A DNA stretch of 64,000 nucleotides from Valencia hispanica (GCA_963556495.2 OY747704.1:9896501-9960500); one strand, 5' to 3'; positions 32,101 to 44,194 are shown, counted from the stretch's first letter. Notes: generated from the letters alone by a model not told the origin. Numbers and translations are program-made.

Positions 32101-35100
32101 TAAACTTCCAGCCGCAGAGCGCTATTAACGCTTCATCAGTGTCGGGATCTGTGATTGTTTACAACCAGGAAATCGCAGCACATCGGTCGTAAGAAAGAAG
32201 CTTGTGGCTCCATTAGCTGATTAGCAACTAGAGAATCATATTAAACCTGCAACGGACTTTATTTCAGATACTTTTAACCACATTGTAGTTAATAACTCGC
32301 TGGCTAAGATTAAACTTAGAGTTTTTACCCGCGTTGTTTTCTATTCGTTTTCTGTAAATTACTCAAAAGACTGAAATACTTTCATACTGCCACTCGGATC
32401 TGTATTAACTGGAGTTGGTTTTCAATATATCCGATTTTAACCGTGCGTTTTCCGTGTTATTTCTATTTACTGCGGAGTCGGCTACGTTTATCAAAAGTAT
32501 TAGTTAAACATAGAAACCATCATTTATCTAGTTTATTGCTGAATTGCATCGTTTCACATAGGATTTTAAAAGAAAGTTTCCAAGCTAAGGTTCCCGGGCC
32601 GAACACGGCCGCCCCATATCTCATGAACACAGAGTGTTATAGTTTTAGGTCGAATCAGTTACAATAGTTCCCATTTTAATTACCATTTACCTTTGTGCAT
32701 TATTTCCCCCCGAGGCTTTTATTGATTAGCGCAAATCTAACAGCTGTAACTCACTGAGTACAGCACACCCATTTAATAGGCTATAAAATTAATATGGATT
32801 CAGGTTAGAAAATACTCAAATATTAGATTGATGAGGTAAATGTAATTTCCATCTCACATTAATTTGAAGCATTGCTTTGGAAAAACCAGCATAATAAATC
32901 AAATAGACTAAAGAATGTTTATTCATATTTGCACCTTGCAGAAAAATATCATTATCAATGATTGTTGGAAATGTGTTCCAGCAAATATGTTTTCAAAAAT
33001 GATGTGGGAATTTATTCTCCAGTAAATCACTGAGTCACGTTTAGATAATTAATCATTATTATATTATCACCATTAAAACTATAGCAAGTTTTCAAGATAA
33101 TATAGTTTAGTTTAAACATTAAATCTGACTCATATGCACCAATATAGATCATAATAATCAGACTTCCATCATTCATTATGCTTTAAATTGGAATATTCTC
33201 TGTTTTATTTGATCTATTTTTATCCAAGATCACTTGATGTTAAGATTGCAGTTTTCTAGATCTGTTGCGTTTAGTTTTTCAGATAGAGCAATGACATATT
33301 TATAATCCTGAGATCCCGAGCAAACCACTGATACTAAATGCATGTCAAATGCATTAAAAAGCCTATTATGGAAATAATATTTAACAAGGATGAGAAAACA
33401 TAATGGAGTGTTTCCACGTCCTTCAGTCAGCATGCAGACACATCTCACAATTGGTGACCCAAGACACAGAGAGTATCCTTGAGCTTCTCACATGTTGGTT
33501 CAACATAACAATACATATCTCAGTTAACACAGAGACTTAACCTTTAATTTAAAGCGACTTAACCTTTAACATGATCAACATAATTTTTCCACATTAAGCC
33601 ATTCAGATCTTCTTTTATAAAAAATGCTACGCAGAAAAATTCTCACAACAGGTCTCAAATAATTTAGGCTGTGATAAAAGCCAAGAGAGCTACAACAAAA
33701 CTAACTGTGAAATCTATAGTTCAGGATTTGATTTTTACCCCTAAACACCAAGTGATTATATATTATTTGCTTTCTTAATTTGAAAAGTGATACATCACTG
33801 TTGACGAACAATTATGTTTTGTTGGATTTGCTTTTACTACAAGAAAGTAAAACAATTGGCTGAACAGTGTCCAACATTAGTAATTCAGTATGCTCATTCA
33901 TTTAGAAACAAGCAATTAAATTCCAACATTTCATGTTCTTATTACGTTTCATTATTTATTACTATTTTAAAGAAAACGGGTCCCCAGAGTGTTTTTGGAG
34001 CTACAGGGGATCATACTTCTGAGCCTCCCTTGTAAGGCCTAAGAGAAAATGTTAGAATTTGAATTCCCTTCACCATAGCCCCAAATAAGCCAAAATATAT
34101 AAGCAGCCCCCAAACTCAGGTACGCACAGGTAACCTCCCAAGCCACTTGTCCATACCTTTTTGGGCCGAACCTCGAACATTACTCCTCCCCTGTGGACAA
34201 AGTGGTCAGTCCATTCTAGAAATAAAACAAAAAAGATTGAGAACCAGCCTGATTTGCATTCTGGTTCAGTTGAAATTTAAACTTGCATTGGTTGTCATAA
34301 GCAAAATTCCAAACTCACAGGACCACTGTATTGTTATAATTGATGGCCCCTAAAAAACATTTCAGGTATATTAATATTTACTTAAAACAGTGAGACGACT
34401 TCCCTTTAATTACAAAATCAGGTGCCTTATATTAAGACTCACTTATATAACTTCCTGTGTTTACCCACCTGAGTGTGACAAAACCATCAGATTTCTAGGA
34501 TCAAACCTTTCCTGACCTCTTGCCCCTTATCCTGGAAAGAGACACAGAACACTTCACAGCTTGAGATCAATTCAGTAATTTTCCAAGCAAAATTTCTAAT
34601 AAGGCCCACTAACTGCTCTGACGCTTGTTCCCCAGATAAGATTAGTATTTACCTTTTTTCCATTTATTTAAGACCTATGTAGCCTAAGGACCAGTCATCT
34701 TTATTTTAATGTTACCCAGCAGAAACCTAAAGTTTAATTTAATTTTTTCAGTTGTGTTCAAATTATAGCCTAAACAATGTTGTTTTACTGTTGCTGCTCA
34801 CAGCAAAGTCTTGTTATTTTTTAGTCTCGCGATTGTTTACATTAGCGCCTTGCAAGCTGATAAAAAAATTTGTCCTTCACAACTGTGGTGAAATCTAAGC
34901 AGTGTTGCTGTAAAGGTCCAAGTTACTTTAGTTAATGTTCACAGATCTAAGATTTATTACTTTCTTACAACAAACCCCAAAATACAAGGGAAAAAAATCA
35001 ACCCCAATTGTCCCAGAAAGGAAGGAAAATATGTTTTCACTGTCGGTCAGCTTAGTCAAAGTTTAAGTCAGTCAGGGTAAAAATCACAACCTACCCTAAA

Positions 35101-36914
35101 TGCCCCAATCAACTTTGCTATTTGTTCTAGTCGTAAAATAGGAACGTTTCCGTTTCTAAGTTAGTGCACACAAGCTGCGACAGCTAAGGAAACTTGTACT
35201 TAGTGTAATAACAATTCCATCAAATAACTTCCAACCAAAATGAAATAAAATAAAATGTGGACTCTCCTGACAGAGAGCATTAGGAGAGAAAAGAAAAGAC
35301 TTCTTGACCATTTACTTGATAACTGTGGTCCACACAGTCTTTAACCTCTGATTAGACTAAACTCACCGGATGATGAATTATCACCTTATCAGAGCCGTAG
35401 CAGTTTCGTTGTCTGCTTTACCCTGTCTGTCTAAAACACACAAATTTGGTTTAGTTGCACATCAACTTTCCCTTACAAATTACAACACAATAACAAAACA
35501 AAATTTAGATCAACATAGAAAATAGAAAGAATCAGAAATTATGGCCTGCTTCCATCGAGACCCCTTTCGCTCTAAGGGTCCTCTGGCAGAAACAAAACAA
35601 AAACAAAACAAGATTTACTTTCCTAAGGGAGTGTGTATGTGTGTGTGTTACATAAGCAGGTGTCACAGAGATAAAATACATCTACATCAGTCGGCAAGCA
35701 TTTCTTAATTGCATTTGAGCTGTGTGTATTTTTGTCCTGCTTGAATTTCACTGGGTCATCTGCAGGCTGGCCAGCCCAGGGCCCCCCCCTCACGATCCAG
35801 CTAATCGCCATGTTTCAGGGACCACAGCCCCCAAATAACTCATCTCACCTGAGCAAGAGTTTTCCCCTCTGCCCACTGGTCAGCCCGCATTCAGGCCGGA
35901 GTCCGGCCTCCGCCTTTGTTATGGCTGCCAAACCCCTTATTCCAAGGGTGGGGGAGGTACTAGGGCTCCTTGTGGCCCTCCCCAGGCGCCGCTGGACCGA
36001 AGGCAGGGGTCCCAACCAGCCTGAAGAAAAACACAGGACAACTCAGCGAAACTCATCAGCAGTCCTACCATGGAATGTGTAACAACAGTGTGTGTGTGTG
36101 TGACATTCTGCATTATACCAAGTCATCAAACAAATGACCTTAATGCTCAAACACTCCAGTTCTGGAAGAAGCAAACAAGAGTAAATAAAAGAGAAATAAA
36201 CAAAACCACATAAATAAACTACAAAGAAATTACATCACTTTTAGATTTTCTTTCAGATTATCCAATTTCCTCCCTAGGGCCCATCAATTCTTTTTTTAAT
36301 TTATTTAATTTTTAATTTTTTCCTTTCTGTCGACATATTGGACTGTCTGGAGGTGAAGTGTTGCTACATTACAGACCCGATTGTCTGCCTGGGTACCCAG
36401 TTCCAATGAAGGACGTCTCCCCCATCGCTTTCTAGTTTCCTTGAGTGAAACAAAAGCTTAAAAAAACCCTCGTCGGAAAATAATCAATCAATTTAATTAA
36501 TTGACCACTTGTCCAACTGCCGTGCTCCCAGGTAAAACCCGGAGCAAAAACCCGATACTTTCTTTAACCTTGATTAAATAATTAACCATACAATTATATA
36601 TAAGAATATATATTATATTAAGTAATCAATCAATCAACCGCGTGTAAGTAAATAAACACGAAACCGCTAGCAAATATTTCACCTCCTGAGAGTGCAAATA
36701 AAATTCTGTTATCACTATTTATTTAAATGACTCAGTCTTACCAGGTTCTGTCTCAGGCGACAGCAGGGCCGACAGAGACGCTTCAAAGCCTCCATCTCCC
36801 AAACAGCTACTGGAGGTAAGAGGCTGGGAGAAACATTTCCCAGGACGCTAGCAACTCCCTTGACCCTGTCCCTGCCGGTCCATTCCGTTCGCTGAGGCTG
36901 CGTTGGGCGCCAAG
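29168..36914 (-). other. Interior of the LTR element, non-coding
   Basis: The interior is AT-rich except for a GC-rich island at about 35740-36030. It contains captured scraps: an L2-type tail at about 30545-30592 (same AAATTGCCTTGCC end as 25900-25950), another LINE tail at about 30684-30721 (GGGATCAATAAAATATT), an L2-end-like segment at about 31585-31645, and about 80 bases similar to the RTE polymerase region at 33961-34040. A splice-donor-like CTGGTAAGA (minus) lies near 36740. I find no gag, pol or env. Confidence 0.7.
36901..36912 (-). promoter_or_regulatory. tRNA-Lys1,2-type primer binding site
   Basis: The minus strand reads TGGCGCCCAACG two bases after the LTR end. This matches the first 12 bases of the primer site used by foamy viruses and others that prime with tRNA-Lys1,2. 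Confidence 0.75.
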
Positions 36915-37358
36915 TGTAATGGCAAAAAATAGTATCTCAGGGTTTCCATTATAAAGAAGACTTGAGTCCAAGAAGGCGTTTAAGAATTTAATTCAAACAT
37001 GTGTGGCCAGACACGGAGGAGACAGAGTTACTCGTGCATCACCCTAACCAACCTTTCTAGCTAACCGCTTAAATAGTATTCAGCAATCATTGTTTATCTC
37101 TGTAGATGTCTTCTCCAACGTTCACGCCCCGCCTCCAGAAAACTGCTTCATGCGAGTCTTATATCAACGCATAAAGCAGCTCATCCGAAGGCCAGACTGT
37201 TATCTTACTGCCCCGGCGTCTGTCTCTCTGGTGACCTGACACATATATCTTTCTCATAACATTAAGCTGGAACAATAACCTTGTCATTTTACCCTAGATA
37301 CATTCACTAAACAGAGAATATACACTTAATTCCTAATTGCATAACAATTTTCCACCAC
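36915..37358 (-). repeat. 5' LTR of the non-coding LTR element
   Basis: It pairs with 28725-29167; on the minus strand it lacks the first T of TGTGGTGG, the base having been lost at the junction with the duplicated hAT segment. Confidence 0.9.
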
Positions 37359-37818
37359 GCTTTTGAGGTCTATAAAAAAATAAAAAATAGTAAAACTAAA
37401 TCATGCAACTTGCATTAGTAATTCCTTCAAAAGTATTGCTTCGAAACCAGAACAAACATATAAAATAAATATAAAGTGCAACTTGGCTCACAGGATTATC
37501 CTGTATAATTGAAACAATAAATCACACATTTCAACATTTACAAATTTCTTGCCAGGAAAACCAGACGGTCCACAGCATCTGGTTTGAGTGCGGCCCTGTG
37601 GCAAGTGACAATGTTGCCACCAGTGCTGAACACTCTCTCAGATGGAGCACTGGTGGCAGGGATGCATAAATACTGCTGAGCTAGCGTGGCAATGCGAGGG
37701 AAATTTGTCTGATGGCATCTCCACCAGTCTAAAGGGTCTGTATCACTGTCAACCTCTGTGGTCTGTAAATAGACTGTCAGCTCCATTCTGATGCTTTCCT
37801 CTTCTGGCAGTGTGAGTG
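37359..37818 (-). repeat. Duplicated hAT segment, right copy
   Basis: This is the partner of 28264-28724 and continues without a break into the rest of the transposase gene. It ends at the point where the left copy meets the LTR. Confidence 0.9.
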
Positions 37819-39769
37819 TGCTGCTGCTGCTGGTGGTGCTCTGCCTTTTGAAAAAGCTGGCCAAAGTCTTTTTTCTTTTTTCCTCAGGAGGAGGAACAGG
37901 CTCTGCTTCTGCTGCTGCTGCACCAGCAGCCCCTGAGAGTATGTCCTGTTGAGCCTTCAACTATCTCTTCAACTGCTCTGGATAGAACCCGCTCCACCTT
38001 TTCTTTATCCATATACTTGGTTCTAAACCGTGGATCAAGAAGAGACGCAATGTCAAGCAGGTCATCTGTGACCTGATCGGAATATTTCTCATTCAAGTAA
38101 GCTAGAATGTTTCTCTTCACATCCTTCGTTAGATGAGTATCACTCTCTTCCTCAGCAAGAATGGATGTGTTGAAGAGACTGAGCACTGGCTTGAGGTGGG
38201 AGACACTGACATATTGCTCTCCTGACATGGCATCTGTGAAGTCCTGGAGTGGGCTCAACACCTTGTTGACAGCCTCTAGGACATCCACATCTTGCCAGCT
38301 AAGGACCAAGTGCCTTGATTTCTTGTCAGCTTTTAGAACCTGACTAATGGCCCTCTCTTGCTCCAGTACTCTTTTAATCATCATTTGACGTGATCCCCAC
38401 CTTGTAGGCATCTCAGTTGTGAGCACATGCTTTGGAAGACCCAGATCGTTCTGAACAATGGCCAGGTCCCTCCTTTTCTTCCAAGAGTATGAGAAGGCTG
38501 ACACAATTCTTTTGCAGACACCTACTGCACGTTGTATGCGGTCATCTTTCATACCTCTCTCTGTAAAAATGACAAATAAATTATAGGTTAGTTCACTTTT
38601 CCTAATGTTAATTAAAACATTGATTTTACTTTAGCCCCAAACCAAATGAATGATTACAATAAACTCATAATAATAAAAATGCTAATAATAATATAATACT
38701 GATGATGATAAAAATAATGATGATTTTATCATCATTATTATTATCATCATTCTATTATTATCATCATTATTGTTATAATTATTATCATCATTAAAAAAAT
38801 GTATTTAAAAAAAATTCTTATTAATATCATTTTAAAGCTATATCAATCCAGTATAACTTAGTTCACTATTAAAATGACTATTGCTTACCTATGGCTAGAT
38901 GAAGACTGTGACCAAAGCACTGGAGTCTTGTCCAGTTTTTCAGTTCGATAGCCTTCTTGATGTTGGCTCCACATTCTGTAGTGATGGCCACTAGCTTCTG
39001 CTCTGAAAGTCCCCAGGAATCAAATGCCTCTTTCAGGCCTGCTGCAAGTAACTCTCCAGTATGGTCATCAGGAAAGTAGCTTGTCTGCAAACAATGACTT
39101 TGCAACACCCATTCATCACTTATAAAGTGAACTGTAAGGCTAAGGTAAGGCTCCATAGTGCGACTGGACCACATATCAGTCGTTGCTGCGAAGTGCAGGA
39201 CGGTCGCCAGGTCTGTTTCGATCTTAGCTCTGTGCTTTTGGTACAAGTTGGGGATAAGCAACTTGGCTAAAGTACTTTCTGCTCTGCATTTCATACCTGG
39301 GATCCAGCATCTTGATCATATGACTGAAGCCTTCTTTTTTGACTGTATTAAGCGGGACCATGTCTTTGGCTATGTGGTTAGTGATAGAATTTGTAATCTC
39401 GATCCATCGTTTGCTTTTTCTGTCGTAGTAAGTCCCTTTAGCAAACGGGTCTTTAAGTGACATTTGGCTCGACTTTTCTTTAGCTTTCCCCGCGTTACCT
39501 GCTGATGTGGAGTGCGCTGAGCCCGCGGCTGACTTTAATTTAATACAGTCTTGATATTCCAAGACGTGTTTGCGGCTAAGGTGCTGGAGCAAATTGCTCG
39601 TGTTGCCGCCTTTGGCGAGAATTGTAGCACGACAGCACTTACATAAAATGGTTGTTTGGTCAACGTTGGATTTTTGGAAACCAAAAAACCTCCAAACAAC
39701 AGACCCAGCTCCTCTTTTTGGCACAAGTTCTTGTGTGTCATGCTCTACTAATTCTTCAGCAGCATCCAT
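37538..39769 (-). pseudogene. hAT transposase with BED zinc finger, two frameshifts
   Basis: The first exon (39769 down) has a BED-type finger: VVWRFFGF, then C-x2-C (CKCC) and H-x4-H (HLSRKH). A frame change lies near 39260. The next frame has the catalytic aspartate region (TTDMWSSR) and CFGHSLHLAI before a donor at 38888. After the intron the frame resumes KDDRIQRAVGV at 38552 and runs to about 37955, where a second one-base shift occurs. The final part holds the C-terminal dimerisation region (PSERVFSTGGNIVT) and ends at 37538. The enzyme would excise and insert the hAT element. Length after joining is near the family norm of about 650-700 residues. Confidence 0.85.
38561..38888 (-). other. 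Intron in hAT transposase, AT-rich with palindromes
   Basis: GTAAGC begins the intron on the minus strand (38888) and TTTTTACAG ends it (38561). The codons flanking the junction join in phase. The intron contains long ATCATC/GATGAT runs, including the hairpin AATGATGAT-TTT-ATCATCATT. Confidence 0.7.
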
Positions 39770-40006
39770 TGTCCCTGTAACGTAACAGAGCAGTGCTGTT
39801 TGTTTACCCTCACTCGGCCCTGCTTAGAAGTGCAACATTGTAAAGGGTCCGTCTGAAACAGTGTCGCGCGGTGCAGCGTAACGTTCATTCCGAACGTTGT
39901 GTAATTTAATACACCGGTATGGCGGTTTATTAAAAATTCATATCATAACGAAAATATAAACCGGTTTTTGGTTTGAACCGGTTTACCGCCCAGCACTACT
40001 TCAACG

Positions 40007-42490
40007 CTCACGTGGGCAATGACAGTGAGACCTGGAGGGGTGTGGTTGGGCGGAATGACCCGCCCTATCTGAACCCGAGTGGTGTTTTGTTGTTGGACTT
40101 CTGTGCTCGTCATGGATTGTCCATAACAAACACCATGTTCAAGCATAAAGATGTCCATATGTGCACTTGGCACCAGGACACACTAGGCCGCAGCTCGATG
40201 ATCGACTTGGTTGTTGTCTCATCTGATCTGCGGCCGCATGTTTTGGACACTCGGGTGAAGAGAGGGGCTGAGCTGTCCACTGACCACTACCTGGTGATGA
40301 GTTGGCTCCGATGGTGGGGGAGGACGCCGGACAGACCTGCAAGGCCCAAACATGTTGTGAGGGTCTGATGGGAACGTCTGGCAGAGTCTCCTGTCAGAAG
40401 GAGCTTCAACTCACACCTCCGGCAGAACTTCGAACACGTCCCGGGGGAGGAAAGGGACATTGAGTCCGAGTGGACCATGTTCCGCGCCTCCATTGTTGAG
40501 GCGGGTGATCGGAGCTGTGGCCGCAAGGTGGTCAGTGCCTGTTGTGGCGGCAACCCCGGAACCCGCTGGTCGACACCGGCGGTAAGGGATGCTGTCAGGC
40601 TGAAGGAGTCCTATCGGGTCTTTTTGGCTTGTGGGACCCCTGAAGCAGCTGATAGGTACCGGCAGGCCAAGCGGAGTGTGGCTCGGATGGTTGCGGAGGC
40701 AAAAACTCGGGTGTGGGAGGAGTTTGGAGAGGAGTTTGGAGAGGCCATGGAGAACGAATTCCGTATGGCTTCGAAGAGATTCTGGTCCACCATCCGGCGT
40801 CTTAGGGGGGGGAAGCGGTCTGCCACCAACACTGTTTACAGTGTGGATGGTGTGCTGCTGACCTCGACGCGGGACGTTTTGGGTCGGTGGATGGAATACT
40901 TCGAAGACCTCCTCAATCCAATCCGGAAGCAGGGTTTGGGGACTTTGGGTCGGACTCTCCAATCTCTGGTGCTGAGGTCACCAAGGCCGTTAAAAAGCTC
41001 CTCGTTGGCAAGGCTCCGGGGGTGGATGAGATTCGGCCGGAGTTCCTCAGGGCCCTGGATGTTGTGGGGCTGTGTTGGTTAACGCGGCTCTGCAATATTG
41101 CGTGGACATCGGAGGCAGTTCCCCTGGATTGGCAGACCGGGGTGGTGGTCCCCCTGTTTAAAAAGGGGGAACACAGAGTGTGTTCCAACTACAGGGGGAT
41201 CACACTTCTGAGCCTCCCTGGTAAGGTCCATTAGGGGGTTCTGGAGAGGAGGGTCCGACAAATAGTCGAACCTCGGATCCAGGAGGAACAATGCGGTTTT
41301 CGTCCTGGCCATGGAACACTGGACCAGCTCTACACCCTCAGCAGGGTCCTGGAGGGTGCGTAGGAGTTTGCCCAATCGGTCTACATGTGTTTTGTGGACT
41401 TGGAGAAGGCGTTCGACTGTGTCCCTCGGGGGGCCCTGTGGGGGGTGCTCCGGGAATATGGGGTACTGGGCCCCTTGATACGGGCTGTTAGGTCCCTGTA
41501 CGACCGGTGCCAGAGTTTGGTTCGCATTGCCGGCAGTAAGTCGGACTTGTTTCGGGTGAGAGTTGGACTCCGCCAAGGTTGCCCTTTGTCACCGATCCTG
41601 TTCATAACTTTTATGGACAGAATTTCCAGGCGCAGCCAAGGTGTTGAGGGGATCCGTTTCGGTGGCCTCAGGATCGGGTCTCTGCTTTTTGCAGATGACG
41701 TGGTCCTGTTGGCTTTATCGGAACGTGATCTACAGCTTTCGCTGGAGCGGTTCGCAGCCGAGTGTGAAGCGGCTGGGATGAAAATCAGCACCTCCAAATC
41801 CGAGGCCATGGTCTTGAGCCAGAAAAGGGTGGGGTGCCTTCTCCTGGTCGGGGATGGGGTCCTTCCCCAAGTGGAGGAGTTTAAGTATCTGGGGGTCTTG
41901 TTCACGAATTAGGGAAAAATGGAGCGGGAGATCAATAGACTGATTGGTAGGGCATCTGCAGTTATGCGGGCGCTGTACCGGTCTGTCGTAGTGAAGAGAG
42001 TGCTGAGCCGAAAGGCGAAGCTCTTGATTTACCGGTCGATCTACGTTCCTACCCTCATCTATGGTCACGAACTCTGGGTGGTGACCGAAAGAACGAGATC
42101 ACGGATACAAGCGGCTGAATTGAGTTTCCTCCGTAGAGTGTCTGGGCTCTCCCTTAGAGACCGGGTGAGAAGCTCAGTCATCCGGAGGGGGCTCAGAGTA
42201 GAGCCGCTGCTCCTCCACATCGAGAGGAGTCAGTTGAGGTGGCTCGGGCATCTGGTCAGGATGCCTCCTGGACGCCTCCCTGGTGAGGTGTTTCGTGCAC
42301 GTCCCACCGGGAGGAGGCCCAGGGGAAGGCCCAGGACACGCTGGAGGGACTATGTTTCTCGGCTGGCCTGGGAGTGCCTCGGAATTCCTCCCGAGGAGCT
42401 GGAACAAGTGGCTGGGGAGAGGGAAGTCTGGGTGTCCTTGCTTAAGCTGCTGCCCCCGAGACCCGACCCCGGAAAAGCGGAAGCAAAAGG
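40007..42490 (+). pseudogene. RTE LINE ORF2: end of endonuclease and reverse transcriptase
   Basis: The endonuclease resumes at [13 protein letters not shown] and closes with the histidine motif near LSTDHYLV. The polymerase follows: GKAPGVDEIRPE, VPLFKKGEHR, NYRGITLLSLPGKV, CGFRPGHGTLDQLY, CFVDLEKAFD (first aspartate), GLRQGCPLSP and LLFADDVVLLA (catalytic pair). The C-terminal region ends RGRPRTRWRDYV. The frame is broken by a TGA at about 40369, a TAG at about 41232, a TAG at about 41361 and a TAG at 41910, with shifts near 40480 and 40890. The RT core residues are all still readable. It is a dead copy. Confidence 0.87.
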
Positions 42491-42512
42491 AAGGATGGAT
42501 ATTCCAAAACTT

Positions 42513-43034
42513 TTCATTAAGAACTATTTGGTTAATCAACTATTGAGGTTATCATATTGTAATGAAATACATTTTCCATTGTAATTAAGGCAAAGTCCCT
42601 TCAAATTGTATTTCGATTGGAAATTATAGATATATTACTGTTAATATGAAAAATCTTGAACTTTACTGACTCAGGCTCATAGGCTCATAAATAGAATGAC
42701 AATCATTTATTTCAACATGCACAAGTATCCCGTCTATGTATGTATAATAAGGTTTGTAATAAGGCAAACCACTTGTAAATACGTTAATATTTAATCGAGT
42801 TAAGAGTATTTTTATTTAACCTGATCAGTCTTCATAACACACAAACAGATGGGAGAAAACTATAGTTCACAATCAAGTTATTTGAAAGCAAAAGCGGTAA
42901 TTTCAACATGTACAAATATCCTGTATCAAGCCTATGTATAGTAACGTTTGAAATAAGACAAAACGCTTGTAAATCCGTTAATATTTTATAAAGTTAAGAT
43001 TATTTTTTTTGTAAGCTGATCTCTCACCTTCCAA
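42513..43034 (+). repeat. AT-rich stretch with two ~190-bp direct repeat units
   Basis: The blocks 42705-42835 and 42898-43025 share an ordered set of motifs: ATTTCAACATG, ACAA(A/G)TATCC, CTATGTAT, then CTTGTAAAT(A/C)CGTTAATATTT. They are about 70-75% alike by eye. No gene is present. Confidence 0.6.
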
Positions 43035-43251
43035 CTGGGGGAAACCGGGGAACCAAGATGACGGAGTCAGCGGTAACCTTTTTAGCAGGTTCCGTTACCT
43101 TGATGCTATTTTACCCAAATTTCAAACTTCTGCTTGTAACAGCCCTTACAGAATCATTCATTAACCCATATTTGCCCTTTTTCAAATCCTTTTGCTCCTC
43201 TTCTTGTACCCGAACTTTTTTGAAACTGTTTTGTGCTGGTAAACTAGTAAG

Positions 43252-44060
43252 ATGGACCACGACTACGATTTAAATGCTCTGCGTGAAACTTGTGACGAGG
43301 ACATCATCGAGGATTTTGAAGCTTCCGTGCCTGCTTGAAAGACCAAAAGGTAAACCGGGACCACACTCCTATTAAAAACAAAAAGGCGAAGAAGATGAGA
43401 GTGCAGAGGACGACAGAAAACAAAGATGAAGACGTGACTTCTATCATTCTGTCTGAGATACGTGCTCTAAATCAGAAGATAGACAAACAAACTGAACTCT
43501 TAATCAGCCTTGATAAATATACTGAGGTCAACAAAGAGGCCGTATCCGCTAACCGGAAAGATATATATGAGCTCAAGTCGAAGATAAGTCTCCTTCAGAA
43601 AGAGAATGCCGTACTCCGGAGTGCCTGCAACGATCATGCTCACTATAAAAGACGATGGAATCTGAGGCTACTTGGGCTGCACGAGAAGGATGAGGAGAAA
43701 AAACGAGTCGTCGTCATTGGAATCCTAGCAAGAATCATCCCTGTTTCCGTCGATCAGCTGAGAGACACCGTGGATACGGTCCACAGGCTGGGATTAAAGC
43801 CCAGCACAGCTACTAACAACACCCGAGAGCTGTCATCATACAGTTCGCAATGAGAAACGTCCGTGATGAGGTGTGGAAGAAATCCATAGATGCCCCGGTA
43901 TGCAAGAAGCTGCACATCAGCTTCAAGGAGGACTTTTCTAAAGAGGACAGACTCGCTTGGGCCAAACTCTGACCACTGGTCCAAGAAGCCAGAAAGCACT
44001 GAAAGAGAGCTTACCTGAAAGAGGGCTACGCGCTCATCGATAATAAAAGAGTGGAGCCCC
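43252..44060 (+). pseudogene. L1 ORF1 (coiled coil, RNA-binding protein), broken
   Basis: An ATG at 43252 starts MDHDYDLNAL but meets TGA after 27 codons. The open frame 43335-43853 holds heptad repeats (IRALNQKIDKQTELLISL, LKSKISLLQKENAVL), then the RRM-like start RRWNLRLLGL. Past a frame change, 43854-44060 gives the C-terminal domain with two more stops. L1 ORF1 proteins coat the element's RNA as trimers. Confidence 0.75.
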
Positions 44061-44194
44061 ACTGAACCCACTTTCTTCCTAGTGTTCTTATAACGTATGC
44101 ATCTGTTCAAAGGGCTGTTACTTTGTTTCTTGATATTAGTTTACTGATAATTGTGCTCTTTCCTGTGCATCTTTCATTACCTTTGCATGTTTAA

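Larger units (their letters stand above)
28725..37358 (-). mobile_element. Long LTR element without recognisable gag-pol
   Basis: LTRs of about 443 bp lie at 28725-29167 and 36915-37358, with eight substitutions and one 2-bp indel between them. Orientation is leftward: a primer site lies just inside the right LTR and a purine-rich tract (AAAAGCAGGGA on minus) lies just inside the left one. The 7.7-kb interior has no frame longer than about 116 codons and no retroviral motif. This is a non-autonomous element, or a provirus whose interior was replaced. Confidence 0.85.
27802..39998 (-). mobile_element. hAT transposon, complete ends, interrupted by an LTR element
   Basis: Both ends carry the inverted repeat TAGTGCTGGGCGGT (27802-27815 and 39985-39998). 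The 8-bp duplication CTTCAACG flanks them (27794-27801 and 39999-40006), the size made by hAT transposases. The transposase reads leftward from 39769. An LTR element at 28725-37358 splits it near its C-terminus. Confidence 0.93.
27395..42500 (+). mobile_element. RTE-clade LINE (Rex3-like), split by a hAT element
   Basis: The LINE itself is 27395-27801 plus 40007-42500. It is flanked by a 12-bp target duplication ATTCCAAAACTT (27383-27394 and 42501-42512). The 5' end is truncated inside the endonuclease and the 3' end has GCGGAAGCAAAAGGAAGGATGGAT, in line with the GATG-type tails of fish RTE/Rex3 LINEs. Confidence 0.82.

Noticed and set aside
35732..36082. 116-codon frame in the GC-rich island of the LTR element
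   Set aside because: It is proline-rich with no domain and antisense to the element. I found no gag-like feature in either direction.
40411..42539. Long minus-strand frames opposite the RTE polymerase
   Set aside because: They are shadows of the plus-strand coding sequence, which carries all of the recognisable motifs.
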